Source: JADKIH01 sp031367345 (GTDB lineage: Bacteria; Bacteroidota; Bacteroidia; AKYH767-A; 2013-40CM-41-45). From it: 48,683 nucleotides of DNA. The DNA lies in NCBI GenBank assembly GCA_031367345.1, contig JANLPR010000112.1:1-48683 (forward strand), read 5' to 3'. The translations under genes and the position numbers were made by a program. The notes under the pieces are model-generated. The model was not told the DNA's origin. It saw nothing but the letters and a program-made list of their open reading frames with translations, and did no database searches. Shown piece after piece: positions 19,394-28,150 of the stretch. Every line of letters starts with the position of its first letter. Within the stretch, counting starts at the first letter, position 1.

Positions 19394-20404
19394 ATGAAAA
19401 CCGGAGTACTAATCGTTAATTTAGGAACACCAGACAGTCCATCAACTTCTGATGTTCGAAAATATTTAAGTGAGTTTTTAAACGATCCACGTGTTATCGA
19501 CATTCATCCGGTTGCAAGAATGCTACTGGTAAATTTGATCATTGTTCCTTTTCGTTCGTCGAAATCGGCAAAATTATATAAGGAAATTTGGCGAGAAGAT
19601 GGGAAGTCACCGCTACTTTATTACAGCGAAGCGCAATTAAAAATGCTTAGAAACGAGCTTGGAGAAAATTACGATGTCCAATTGGCCATGCGTTATCAAA
19701 GTCCTTCTATCGATCAAGCATTAACTCACTATCAAAAAAAATTCTACAAAAAAATTATTGTACTTCCACTCTTTCCTCAATATGCATCTGCATCTACAGG
19801 TTCGGTTCAAGAAAAAATAATGAAGATCGTTTCCAAATGGGAAATTGTTCCTGAAATAGAATTCATTTCCGGATTTTGCGACAATACAGATTTTATTAAA
19901 GCATGGCAAACCATTGGAGAAAAACATGATCATACAAAATACGATCATGTACTCATGAGTTTTCATGGGCTCCCGGAACGACAAATTAAAAAAGGCGATA
20001 GCTTTGATTATTGTTTGAAAGATGGATGTTGCGATATATTAACAGATAAAAATGCCTTTTGCTACAAAGCTCAATGTTATCAGACTGCACGAAAATTGGC
20101 AGAAGCGTTACAGATACCGGAAGACAAATACACAATTTGTTTTCAATCGCGATTAGGAAAAGATCCATGGATCAAACCATATTCAGATGCAATAATTAAA
20201 GAGCGAGCAAAAAAAGGAGATAAAAATATTCTTGCTTTTGCTCCTGCTTTTGTGAGCGATTGTTTGGAAACTGTGTACGAAATAAGTGTTGAATATAACG
20301 AACTCTTTAAAGAACATGGTGGAGAAAAAATACAATTAGTAGAAAGCTTGAACGATTCGCCTGAATGGATTAAAGCAATGAAAAGCATTCTCCATCATTC
20401 ATAA
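19394..20404 (+). CDS. hemH: Ferrochelatase
   Basis: HemH inserts Fe2+ into protoporphyrin IX, the last step of protohaem synthesis. The 336-residue protein begins GVLIVNLGTPDSP and carries the catalytic H191 in SFHGLPERQ and the acidic helix SDCLETVYEI with E292. Residues ~205-225 hold four cysteines (YCLKDGCCD, FCYKAQC), a feature of some ferrochelatases whose meaning here is open. It lies 15 nt after lpd, and its stop codon is immediately followed by the pabB ATG. The nearest haem users in the window are the cytochrome c at 43.1 kb and, indirectly, respiration. Confidence 0.97.
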   Translation: MKTGVLIVNLGTPDSPSTSDVRKYLSEFLNDPRVIDIHPVARMLLVNLIIVPFRSSKSAKLYKEIWREDGKSPLLYYSEAQLKMLRNELGENYDVQLAMRYQSPSIDQALTHYQKKFYKKIIVLPLFPQYASASTGSVQEKIMKIVSKWEIVPEIEFISGFCDNTDFIKAWQTIGEKHDHTKYDHVLMSFHGLPERQIKKGDSFDYCLKDGCCDILTDKNAFCYKAQCYQTARKLAEALQIPEDKYTICFQSRLGKDPWIKPYSDAIIKERAKKGDKNILAFAPAFVSDCLETVYEISVEYNELFKEHGGEKIQLVESLNDSPEWIKAMKSILHHS

Positions 20405-21703
20405 ATGAAAAGAGAAACCATCCAATTGTCATCCGACTACCTATCAATCACAAAGTTAGTACGATGGGCACAGAAACATGATGTTTTCACTTTGTATAAC
20501 AGCAATTCTTTATCAAATAACCCTCTCGATATTTACAGCAAGTTCGATCTGTTGTTAGCGATAGGTGTTAGAAAATTATACGAGTCGAAAAATGACGCTT
20601 TCGACAATATCCAATCTGCAGGTCAGAATAACGATTGGCATATTGTACAACTTGCTTATGATCTGAAAAACACAATTGAAAAACTTAGCTCAAGTAATAC
20701 CGACAAACTTAAATTTCCGGAGAGCACAATTTATATTCCCGAATTAGTATTTGTAGTAAAAAATGATTCAGTAAGCGTTCACTTCTTTTCAGATAAATAC
20801 AACGCAGCGTCCATTTCTGCTTTACTAGAGGAAATAAAAGCTACCGAAGAAACGAATGAACTTCACTCAATTATTTTACCTATAGAAAGCACTGTCAATA
20901 AAGAAGAATACATTGAGAGAGTCACAAATATTAAAAAGTATATTCAACTCGGCGATATTTATGAAATGAATTATTGTCAAGAATTTTTTAGTCAAGATGC
21001 GAAAATAAATCCGGGAAATATTTACCTCAAACTGAATGAGCTTTCTCCTATGCCCTTCAGCGTCTTTTCCAAATTCAACTCGTACTACATAATCAGTGCA
21101 AGTCCGGAACGCTATTTGGCAAAAAGAGAAAACAAAATAATTTCGCAACCCATCAAAGGAACTGCACGAAGAGGCGATGATTATGAAAGTGATTCAAAGA
21201 CAAAGCACCAACTTCTTTTAGATCCGAAAGAACGATCGGAAAATGTGATGATCGTTGATCTGGTTAGAAACGACCTTTCAAGAACGGCAACAAAAAACAG
21301 CGTTAATGTGGAAGAATTATTTGCAATTAAAACATACAAGCAACTTCACCAAATGGTTTCCACAGTTACATCAATGATAGATAGCAACACTAATTTTTCA
21401 GAAGTAATTAAAACAACATTTCCTATGGGAAGCATGACCGGAGCACCTAAAATTAGGGCAATGGAATTAATTGAAGAATCAGAAAAAACAAAACGAGGAA
21501 TGTATTCCGGTTCGGTCGGTTATATTTCGCCTGATGGTGATGCAGATTTTAATGTGATAATCCGTTCTATCTTATTCAATGAGAATAATAAGTACCTTTC
21601 ATTTATGGTTGGGAGCGCAATCACAATTGGCTCCGATCCGGAGAAAGAATATGAAGAGTGCTTACTCAAAGCATCTGCAATGATGAAAGTACTTAGAAAA
21701 TAA
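20405..21703 (+). CDS. pabB: Aminodeoxychorismate synthase component I (PabB-like)
   Basis: A 432-residue chorismate-using enzyme of the PabB/TrpE/MenF group. The C-terminal chorismate-binding domain (about 165-430) has QLGDIYEMNYCQ, SASPERYL, IVDLVRNDLSR, FPMGSMTGAPK and YSGSVGYIS. The decisive motif is PIKGT with K251: PabB enzymes use this lysine as nucleophile, whereas anthranilate synthases have Ala (PIAGT). This supports p-aminobenzoate, hence folate, synthesis. The glutamine amidotransferase partner PabA is not adjacent. The gene starts directly after the hemH stop with no gap and ends 7 nt before tilS, so translation is likely coupled. Confidence 0.9.
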   Translation: MKRETIQLSSDYLSITKLVRWAQKHDVFTLYNSNSLSNNPLDIYSKFDLLLAIGVRKLYESKNDAFDNIQSAGQNNDWHIVQLAYDLKNTIEKLSSSNTDKLKFPESTIYIPELVFVVKNDSVSVHFFSDKYNAASISALLEEIKATEETNELHSIILPIESTVNKEEYIERVTNIKKYIQLGDIYEMNYCQEFFSQDAKINPGNIYLKLNELSPMPFSVFSKFNSYYIISASPERYLAKRENKIISQPIKGTARRGDDYESDSKTKHQLLLDPKERSENVMIVDLVRNDLSRTATKNSVNVEELFAIKTYKQLHQMVSTVTSMIDSNTNFSEVIKTTFPMGSMTGAPKIRAMELIEESEKTKRGMYSGSVGYISPDGDADFNVIIRSILFNENNKYLSFMVGSAITIGSDPEKEYEECLLKASAMMKVLRK

Positions 21704-21710
21704 ACTTAAT

Positions 21711-23039
21711 ATGCTAAAAAATAAATTTGAAACTTTTATTTCTGAGAACTTGCTATTTCACACAAACGAAAAGATCGTTCTCGCTTTTAGTAGTGGTATC
21801 GATTCGATGGTACTTGCAAAACTGTTATTCGATAGTAAAATAAACTTCGCCATTGCACATTGCAATTTTAGATTGAGAGGAAAAGATTCAGATGCCGATG
21901 AAGAATTTGCAAGAGAAGTAGCAGCTAAATATAAAGTTCATTTTTTCTCTATTCAATTCGACACAAAAAAAATTGCCAAAACAAGAAAGCAAGGAATTCA
22001 GGAAGTAGCTAGAAACCTACGTTACGAATGGTTTGAAAAGTTAAGAGCTGAAGTTAAATTCGACAAAATTGCAACGGCACATCATTTAAATGACAGTATA
22101 GAAACATTTTTTATTAATGTAATTAGAGGCACAGGCATTGCAGGACTTAAAGGTATAACGAAAAAAAACAATCACATTGTTCGTCCGCTTCTGTTTGCCT
22201 CAAGAGAAGAAATTGAAAAATTCGCACGAACCAAAAAAATTAAATGGAGAGAAGATGTGTCAAATGCCTCCGATGATTATTTGAGAAACAGAATCCGACA
22301 TCATCTCATTCCATTTCTTAAAGAAGAACAAAAAGATTTTGAACAGTCGATGGCGCGTTCACTGGATATGTTTGGATTCATTCATCAAATTCAGAACACT
22401 TTTGTTGCGGAATGGAAGGAAAAATTTATCACAACCAGCAATGAAGGATTTTACCTTATTCCGTTGAAAGAGATAGAAAAAGACGAACAACCCGCTGCGC
22501 TATTGTCTACGATCTTGTATTCATTCGGAATCATCACTATTAAAAGTGAAAAAGTGTTGAAATCCGGCTCAGGGAAAATCTTTAAAAGTAAAGGTTTTAC
22601 ACTTTTGCACGATCGAAAAATGTTGATCCTTAAAATTGATCAAGTACAAAAAAATCGATCTCTTTTCCTTTCTACCTTTCCGGATACGATTAAAATTGGC
22701 ACTCATTCCTATAATTTTCAACTATATAGTAGCTCCAAGTTAAGAGGAATTCCTCATGAAGAAAACGTGGAAGTGTTAGATGCCGGCAAACTAAAACTCC
22801 CTCTCCAAATCAGACCATGGCAAGCCGGTGATTTTTTCTACCCGCTAGGCATGAGTAGAAAAAAGAAAGTAAGCGACTTTTTGATCGACAAAAAGGTAAA
22901 CCGTTTTGAGAAAGAAATGATCAATGTCCTCTTGTCAGGTAACGACATTGTATGTATCTTGGGACTTCGAATTGACAACCGATTTAAGATCGACCAAGAG
23001 ACAACTACTGTTTTACAAATCGAAAAAAATAATGAGTAG
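21711..23039 (+). CDS. tilS: tRNA(Ile)-lysidine synthase
   Basis: TilS changes C34 of the tRNA(Ile) CAU anticodon to lysidine so that it reads AUA; it is normally essential. The 442-residue protein has the N-terminal PP-loop ATPase domain (about 18-210) with FSSGIDS at residues 26-32, where most relatives have SGGxDS, then HCNFRLRGKDSDADE, ATAHHLNDSIETFFINVIRGTG and RPLL. The C-terminal TilS domain contains IRPWQAGDFFYPLGM and KKKVSDFLIDKK, the tRNA-binding part. Length is normal for the long form. It overlaps the next gene by 8 nt, so the two are probably translated together. Confidence 0.94.
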   Translation: MLKNKFETFISENLLFHTNEKIVLAFSSGIDSMVLAKLLFDSKINFAIAHCNFRLRGKDSDADEEFAREVAAKYKVHFFSIQFDTKKIAKTRKQGIQEVARNLRYEWFEKLRAEVKFDKIATAHHLNDSIETFFINVIRGTGIAGLKGITKKNNHIVRPLLFASREEIEKFARTKKIKWREDVSNASDDYLRNRIRHHLIPFLKEEQKDFEQSMARSLDMFGFIHQIQNTFVAEWKEKFITTSNEGFYLIPLKEIEKDEQPAALLSTILYSFGIITIKSEKVLKSGSGKIFKSKGFTLLHDRKMLILKIDQVQKNRSLFLSTFPDTIKIGTHSYNFQLYSSSKLRGIPHEENVEVLDAGKLKLPLQIRPWQAGDFFYPLGMSRKKKVSDFLIDKKVNRFEKEMINVLLSGNDIVCILGLRIDNRFKIDQETTTVLQIEKNNE

Positions 23040-23520
23040 CGAGAACGAACCTCTGTATGTAGAAAAACAATATTTGGGTTACAACCAACTGAGTATGCTT
23101 AGGAGGTTATCGCTTGCCTTGTTTTGTTTTGGTTTATATTGGTGGAAAGTAACAAACAATCGCAATGGCGACCTTTTCTTTTTTCTAGGAGTCACTATTA
23201 TTGTAATAAGTATAATTTTACTTTTTGTATTGCATCTAAAAATTCGAGTATTCAAATCATACATCGAATTAGACGGACTTTGGACTACCAAAAAAGTAAA
23301 AATTGACTTGAAGAATATTGTAAAAGTAGAGAGGAAAAAATACAGCAAATACCATTTGAACAATGCTGTCTTTAATTTACATTTAAAAGGGCTGATCCGT
23401 TTTTACACAGGAGGCACAGAAGCTGTTGAAATTACCGATAAAGAAGGAATGCCCTATCGAATTGGAACAGACAGGCCGATTGAACTTGAAAAAATTCTGA
23501 AAGATTTAATACCCGCTTAA
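23032..23520 (+). CDS. Two-helix membrane protein with PH-like domain
   Basis: A 162-residue protein starting at ATG 23032 inside the end of tilS (8-nt overlap). Two membrane helices lie at about residues 27-44 and 46-68, joined by a short polar turn. The remaining ~90 residues alternate beta strands (RVFKSYIELDGLW, KKVKIDLKNIVKVERKK) and end in a helix, the layout of bacterial PH-like (bPH) domains. I do not recognise a specific function. The overlap with tilS and the lemA-type genes downstream suggest an envelope role, by inference only. Confidence 0.8.
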   Translation: MSSENEPLYVEKQYLGYNQLSMLRRLSLALFCFGLYWWKVTNNRNGDLFFFLGVTIIVISIILLFVLHLKIRVFKSYIELDGLWTTKKVKIDLKNIVKVERKKYSKYHLNNAVFNLHLKGLIRFYTGGTEAVEITDKEGMPYRIGTDRPIELEKILKDLIPA

Positions 23521-23575
23521 AATATTCGTTCGTCTATTTCGTCATCAACAAATAACCACTAAACAAAAATAAATT

Positions 23576-24151
23576 ATGAGAAAGTATTTAATATGGATTG
23601 TACTAGGAGTTCTAATATTGTTTTCAGTTTCCAGCTACAATGGCCTTGTTAGTTCAAGAGAATCTGTAAATAAGTCATGGTCGAATGTTGAAAATCAGTA
23701 TCAGCGTAGATCAGATCTTATTCCCAATTTGGTAAACACGGTAAAAGGCGCTGCTGACTTTGAAAAGTCGACATTGACAGCCGTTATGGAAGCTCGTGCA
23801 TCTGCAACCAGCATCCACATTGATCCAAACAACATGACTCCGGAAAAACTTCAACAATTCCAACAAGCTCAAGGAGCCGTGAGTGGAGCTTTGGGAAGAT
23901 TATTGGCCGTTGCTGAAAACTATCCTCAATTAAAAGCTGTGGAAAGTTTTAATCAGTTACAATCACAGTTAGAAGGAACCGAAAATAGAATTAACGAAGC
24001 TCGTCGCCAGTTTAACGAAGCAGCTCAGGAATACAATACTTCACGAAATAAATTCCCTCGCGTTCTTTTCGCAGGAGTGTTCGGATTTAAAGAGCGTCCA
24101 TATTTCGAAGCAGACAAAGGAAGTGAAAAAGCTCCATCAGTTAAATTTTAA
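23576..24151 (+). CDS. lemA: LemA family protein
   Basis: A 191-residue LemA protein: one N-terminal membrane helix (about residues 4-22) and a helical bundle outside the cytoplasm. The conserved SWSNVENQYQRRSDLIPNLV block (about 36-55), AVMEARA, AENYPQLKA and the last block FPRVLFAGVFGFKERPYF are all present. The molecular role of LemA is not settled; it is often encoded with TPM-domain proteins, as here. Its stop codon shares a base with the next ATG (TAATG). Confidence 0.95.
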   Translation: MRKYLIWIVLGVLILFSVSSYNGLVSSRESVNKSWSNVENQYQRRSDLIPNLVNTVKGAADFEKSTLTAVMEARASATSIHIDPNNMTPEKLQQFQQAQGAVSGALGRLLAVAENYPQLKAVESFNQLQSQLEGTENRINEARRQFNEAAQEYNTSRNKFPRVLFAGVFGFKERPYFEADKGSEKAPSVKF

Positions 24152-24606
24152 TGGCAGCGGAAGATAAAATTACGGAAGAAGATCGCTTGCTGATACTTGA
24201 AGCGATTTCGGAAGCGGAGAAAAACACTTCCGGAGAAATCCGTTTGTTCATTGAAGATGATTGCGGTGAGAATGTTCTCGACAGAGCCGCATTCATCTTC
24301 AACGAAATCGGAATGAATAAAACGGTAGAGCGAAACGGCGTTTTATTTTATCTGGCTTTCGAATCACAACAATTTGCTATTTTGGGAGATGCCGGAATTC
24401 ACGCTAAAGTAAACGACGATTTCTGGCATGCTATCAAAGCGGAAATGACGAACTACTTTACAGTTGGGAATTTTGTCAAAGGACTTTCCCTCGGAATTGA
24501 AATGAGCGGCAAAGCTCTACAAAAACATTTTCCTTATCAAAGTGACGATACAAACGAGTTATCGAACGATATCGTATTTAAATTAGATCCTGAGAATAAA
24601 AAATAA
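24151..24606 (+). CDS. TPM-domain protein without export signal
   Basis: A 151-residue TPM (formerly DUF477) protein. Residues ~10-140 hold the domain, with SGEIRLFIEDDCG, GVLFYLAFESQQFAILGDAGI and KGLSLGIEMSGKAL. Unlike most TPM proteins it shows neither a signal peptide nor a membrane helix, so it should be soluble in the cytoplasm unless anchored through a partner. It starts in the last base of lemA and is followed 3 nt later by a second TPM gene, forming the common lemA-TPM-TPM set. TPM domains are linked to membrane protein quality control and photosystem repair in other organisms; the role here is unknown. Confidence 0.88.
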   Translation: MAAEDKITEEDRLLILEAISEAEKNTSGEIRLFIEDDCGENVLDRAAFIFNEIGMNKTVERNGVLFYLAFESQQFAILGDAGIHAKVNDDFWHAIKAEMTNYFTVGNFVKGLSLGIEMSGKALQKHFPYQSDDTNELSNDIVFKLDPENKK

Positions 24607-24609
24607 AAG

Positions 24610-25425
24610 GTGAAAATAATTTTTCGAATAAAAAATTACCATTTCGCAAAGCAACTTTTTTTTGCTTTGCTTGTCTTACTCTCTTTCTCATCGCGAGCGG
24701 AAGGCGATTTTCCCGAGAAACCGAATAAGATAGTAAGCGATTTCTCCAATACTTTGAGTAATGACCAACTCACTACACTCGAAAATAAATTAGTAGTCTT
24801 CGACGACTCTACATCGATTCAGATTGCAGTGGTCGTTCTTCGCTCGGTGGGTAATTATGATATTGCAGATTACTCCGTCCAACTTTTTAACAAATGGCAC
24901 ATCGGAGATAAAAAAAATAATTCCGGTGTTTTACTTTTAGTCGCTATTGATGATCATAAAATGTGGATCACTACCGGTTATGGAATGGAAGGAGTGTTAC
25001 CTGATGCCTTGGCAAAAAGTGTAATTGATAATCATATAAAACCGTATTTCTTGAAAGGCGATTATTATGGAGGAATAGATGAGGGCACGACAGCGATTAT
25101 GCAAATCGTAAAAGGTGAATACAAAGGATCTCCTAAAAACAGAAGAAATAAGGGTACAGCATTTCCTTTTTTGATGTTCGCTTTCATTATTTTCATAATC
25201 ATTTATTCGAAAATTAGACGAACACAGCGTTACAGTCGACAAAACAATCTTGGCTTTTGGGCAGCATGGGCTTTGCTTAATGTAGCTGCAAACCGTGGCC
25301 GCGGATCGTGGGGTAATTTCTCAGGAGGCAGTGGATGGGGAAGCGGCGGCGGTTTTGGTGGTGGTGGCTTTGGCGGTTTTGGTGGCGGAAGCAGCGGTGG
25401 CGGCGGCGCCGGTGGAAGCTGGTAA
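24610..25425 (+). CDS. Exported TPM-domain protein with Gly-rich tail (YgcG-like)
   Basis: A 271-residue protein starting with GTG 24610, 3 nt after the preceding stop. Residues 1-30 are a signal peptide (FFALLVLLSFSSRAEG). The TPM domain follows (about 35-160), with VSDFSNTLS, IQIAVVVLRSVG, GVLLLVAIDDHKMWITTGYGMEG. A membrane helix lies at about 183-200, then a short cytosolic region and a tail of ~40 residues made almost only of Gly, Ser and Phe, typical of YgcG-type proteins. No ATG gives the signal peptide, so GTG is the best start. Together with LemA it probably forms an inner-membrane assembly. Confidence 0.9.
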   Translation: MKIIFRIKNYHFAKQLFFALLVLLSFSSRAEGDFPEKPNKIVSDFSNTLSNDQLTTLENKLVVFDDSTSIQIAVVVLRSVGNYDIADYSVQLFNKWHIGDKKNNSGVLLLVAIDDHKMWITTGYGMEGVLPDALAKSVIDNHIKPYFLKGDYYGGIDEGTTAIMQIVKGEYKGSPKNRRNKGTAFPFLMFAFIIFIIIYSKIRRTQRYSRQNNLGFWAAWALLNVAANRGRGSWGNFSGGSGWGSGGGFGGGGFGGFGGGSSGGGGAGGSW

Positions 25426-25462
25426 ACTTTTTTTACTTTGAACTGTTATCTTCAATTCACCT

Positions 25463-26410
25463 ATGAAAAAAATACAGCTACTTTTATTAATTGCTACTAC
25501 TCTATTTTCTTGTTCTCCTAAACAGAGTAGCAAACCAGTTATCGGATTTATAGACCAGTTGCAAGACGAAACATTAGAGAAAGCGAAAACCGGATTTTTT
25601 GATGCACTCAAAAAAGATGGCTTCAATGAAAAAAATCTTACGATCATCTATAGAAATGCACAGAACGATCAACCTACATTGATTCAGGCAGTCGATTATA
25701 TTATTTCACAGCATCCACTTTTAATAGCTACCAGCCCTACTCTACCGACGATTGTAACAGTTCAAAAAACGAAAACAATTCCGGTATTTATGATGGTTTC
25801 GCCACGACCGGATTTTGCAAAATTGACCGATGCAAAAGGCAATGCTCCTGTAAATTTATTCGGCACTTATGAAACACTTGATTACTTGGACACCTCAGTG
25901 ATGCTGATTAAAGCTGTTATGCCTTCTGTAAAAAAAATCGGCACGATCTACAATCAATCAGAGCCACAATCAGTAGATGCATTAAAACATATTGAAGAGC
26001 GATGCACAGAAATGGGGATAGAGTTAATTAAACTACCAGTGAACAATACAAACGAAGTGCAACTTATTGTACAGTCATTGCTTACAAAACACATCGACGC
26101 TTTTTTCGCTTTGCCTGACAACACAGTTTTTTCTACGATGGAATTAATCGTAAAAAGCTGCGATGAAAAAAATGTTCCGGTCTTTACCAGTGAAGAAGGA
26201 TTGGTTTTGAGAGGTGCCGTGGCTGCATTTGGAGCAGATATGTACCAATGGGGATTTCAATCGGGAGAACAAGCTGCGATTTTTTTAAAAACCAGGTCAA
26301 CAGGAAATTTGAAACCTGAAATCGTAAAAGTAAGACGACGAGTTTTTAATAGTTCAAAAGCCAAACAATACAACTTGACGTTTGATAACTCCTTTGTTTC
26401 TGTGAAATAA
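25463..26410 (+). CDS. ABC transporter substrate-binding lipoprotein (TrpX-like)
   Basis: A 315-residue solute-binding protein of the ABC_sub_bind (DUF534) family. Residues 1-17 form a lipoprotein signal with lipobox LFSC and C17 as the acylated residue. Two alpha/beta lobes follow, with PVIGFIDQ, ATSPTLPTIVTVQKTKTIPVFMM split by a Pro, VKKIGTIYNQSEPQS and DAFFALPDNTVFS. The VAAFGADMYQWGFQSGEQAA block near the end is typical of the family. It supplies the permease and ATPase encoded next. Known relatives bind tryptophan or tyrosine; the ligand here is not proven. Confidence 0.9.
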   Translation: MKKIQLLLLIATTLFSCSPKQSSKPVIGFIDQLQDETLEKAKTGFFDALKKDGFNEKNLTIIYRNAQNDQPTLIQAVDYIISQHPLLIATSPTLPTIVTVQKTKTIPVFMMVSPRPDFAKLTDAKGNAPVNLFGTYETLDYLDTSVMLIKAVMPSVKKIGTIYNQSEPQSVDALKHIEERCTEMGIELIKLPVNNTNEVQLIVQSLLTKHIDAFFALPDNTVFSTMELIVKSCDEKNVPVFTSEEGLVLRGAVAAFGADMYQWGFQSGEQAAIFLKTRSTGNLKPEIVKVRRRVFNSSKAKQYNLTFDNSFVSVK

Positions 26411-26441
26411 TTTTCAAGACTCTCTAGTTCCAAAAGCATTA

Positions 26442-26473
26442 TTGTTTTCGTTCAATATTCTAATGTATATTTG
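26442..26473 (+). promoter_or_regulatory. Promoter for the ABC permease/ATPase pair
   Basis: TTG (26442-26444), 21 nt, then TATATTTG (26466-26473) match both Bacteroidota elements well. Only four bases separate the box from the ATG at 26478, so a transcript from here would be leaderless or nearly so. Confidence 0.45.
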
Positions 26474-26477
26474 AGAA

Positions 26478-27338
26478 ATGAACTTTTACTTGACAGCGGT
26501 TTTATTAGGTCTTGGCTTTTCAGCATTAGCAATTGGAATTTACATTTCACTTCGCATATTTAATATTCCCGACATAACAACTGATGGTAGTTTTACTCTT
26601 GGTGGTGTCGTAACGGCTGTAATTATTTCATCGGGGTATTCGCCTTGGATTGCACTTCCTCTCGCCTACTTTGCCGGAATCATAGCCGGAATGATGACCG
26701 GTTTTATTCATACACGATTAAAAGTAAACGCACTGCTAAGCGGAATTCTTGTGATGACGGCATTGTACTCTGTAAATCTCGCAATTCTTGGAAGATCTAA
26801 TTTGCCTCTCATTAATCAGCGTTCCATATTTACGATTGCTCCGCCATGGAGTAACTCAAGTAATGGACAGCTATTTATTTTACTTCTATTTACATTGATC
26901 ATCCTCTTCAAGATTTTTTGGCTCTTGAAAACAGATTTCGGCTTGGCCATGCGTGCAACAGGTAACAATGAAAAAATGATTAGCGCACTTGGAGTAAATA
27001 CTACACGAATGAAAATTTTCGGACTTGGACTGGCGAATGGCCTTACAGCTGTGAGTGGATTTCTTATCACGCAAATTCAAGGCTTCGCCGACATCAATAT
27101 GGGAATTGGAATTGTGATTCTTGGTTTGGGATCTGTAATGATTGGCAACATTCTTATTTCAAAATTTAAAAACAACTCTATACTTCTACAACTATTTGGA
27201 GTAGTTATAGGATCCATTTTATTTCGAATGATACTTGCCTTTGCATTGAGCATTGGCATCGATGCTATTTATTTAAAATTGGTAGTTGCTCTCTTTGTGC
27301 TTCTTGTTGTTAGTATTCCTAATTTAAGACGGGCATGA
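26478..27338 (+). CDS. ABC transporter permease (TrpY-like)
   Basis: A 286-residue inner-membrane permease of the BPD_transp_2 type used with ABC_sub_bind proteins. About eight hydrophobic helices are seen. The signature block RATGNNEKMISALGVNTTRMKIFGLGLANGLTA, here around residues 155-190 and containing the cytosolic coupling loop, contacts the ATPase. IPDITTDGSFTLGG after the first helix is conserved in this family. It overlaps the ATPase gene by 4 nt (ATGA), so the two are translationally coupled. The binding-protein gene lies 67 nt upstream. Confidence 0.92.
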   Translation: MNFYLTAVLLGLGFSALAIGIYISLRIFNIPDITTDGSFTLGGVVTAVIISSGYSPWIALPLAYFAGIIAGMMTGFIHTRLKVNALLSGILVMTALYSVNLAILGRSNLPLINQRSIFTIAPPWSNSSNGQLFILLLFTLIILFKIFWLLKTDFGLAMRATGNNEKMISALGVNTTRMKIFGLGLANGLTAVSGFLITQIQGFADINMGIGIVILGLGSVMIGNILISKFKNNSILLQLFGVVIGSILFRMILAFALSIGIDAIYLKLVVALFVLLVVSIPNLRRA

Positions 27339-28087
27339 TAGAACTGAAAGGGATTTGCAAAACGTTTAACAAAGAAACTGCCAATGAAAATCAGATTTTC
27401 AACGAACTGAATCTTTTTATACAAGCTTCACAATTTACTGTGATTATTGGAAGCAATGGTAGCGGCAAAACAACTATCTTGAATTTGTTGGCAGGCACAA
27501 TTTTCCCTGACCAAGGACAAATACTGTTTGATGGAAAAGACATTTCTCGCTTAAAAGATTATCAACGGAGTAAATGGATTGCACGTATTTTTCAAGATCC
27601 ATTGGGTGGAACAGCGCCGGAACTTTCTATACTCGAAAATTTTCGTCTCGCTTCAATAAGAACAAAGAAAAAATTGTTTACCATCGGCACAACTGAAAAA
27701 TTTAAATCGCTTGTAAGAGACCATGTAAGCACATTAAATCTTAGCCTTGAAAATAAACTCGATCAGCCAATGGGAACTTTGTCGGGCGGACAAAGGCAAG
27801 CACTCACTCTCTTAATGGCCACTCTCGACGAAACAAAACTTTTGATTCTTGATGAGCCGGTTGCAGCCTTGGATCCAAAGACAGCGAGAACAATAATGGA
27901 GTTAACCAATGAAATAATTCGTACAAAAAAACTTACGGCCATAATGGTAACACATGCGATAAAAGATGCTCGAGATTATGGAGATCGTTTGATTATGTTA
28001 AAAAATGGTAAAATTGATCGAGATCTGTCAGGTACAGCTAAAAATAACGTCCAATTAACTGAATTGTATGATTGGTTCGGCAGCTGA
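27335..28087 (+). CDS. ABC transporter ATP-binding protein (TrpZ-like)
   Basis: A 250-residue ATPase that powers the preceding permease. It shows Walker A GSNGSGKTT (residues 39-47), the Q-loop in RIFQDPLGGTAPELS, the LSGGQ signature, Walker B LLILDEPVAALD, the D-loop and the switch His in MVTHAIKD. It has the length of a minimal importer subunit with no extra domain. The start overlaps the permease stop by 4 nt. dsbD follows 63 nt later. Confidence 0.95.
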   Translation: MIELKGICKTFNKETANENQIFNELNLFIQASQFTVIIGSNGSGKTTILNLLAGTIFPDQGQILFDGKDISRLKDYQRSKWIARIFQDPLGGTAPELSILENFRLASIRTKKKLFTIGTTEKFKSLVRDHVSTLNLSLENKLDQPMGTLSGGQRQALTLLMATLDETKLLILDEPVAALDPKTARTIMELTNEIIRTKKLTAIMVTHAIKDARDYGDRLIMLKNGKIDRDLSGTAKNNVQLTELYDWFGS

Positions 28088-28150
28088 AATTTCTTAAATT
28101 CGACATCGTAATTGACACTGGTCGAGCCTATCCATTACCCATAAAAATCT

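Noticed and set aside
22924..23031. Upstream extension of the PH-like membrane protein within tilS
   Set aside because: It lies wholly inside the conserved TilS C-terminal domain in another frame; ATG 23032 is better.
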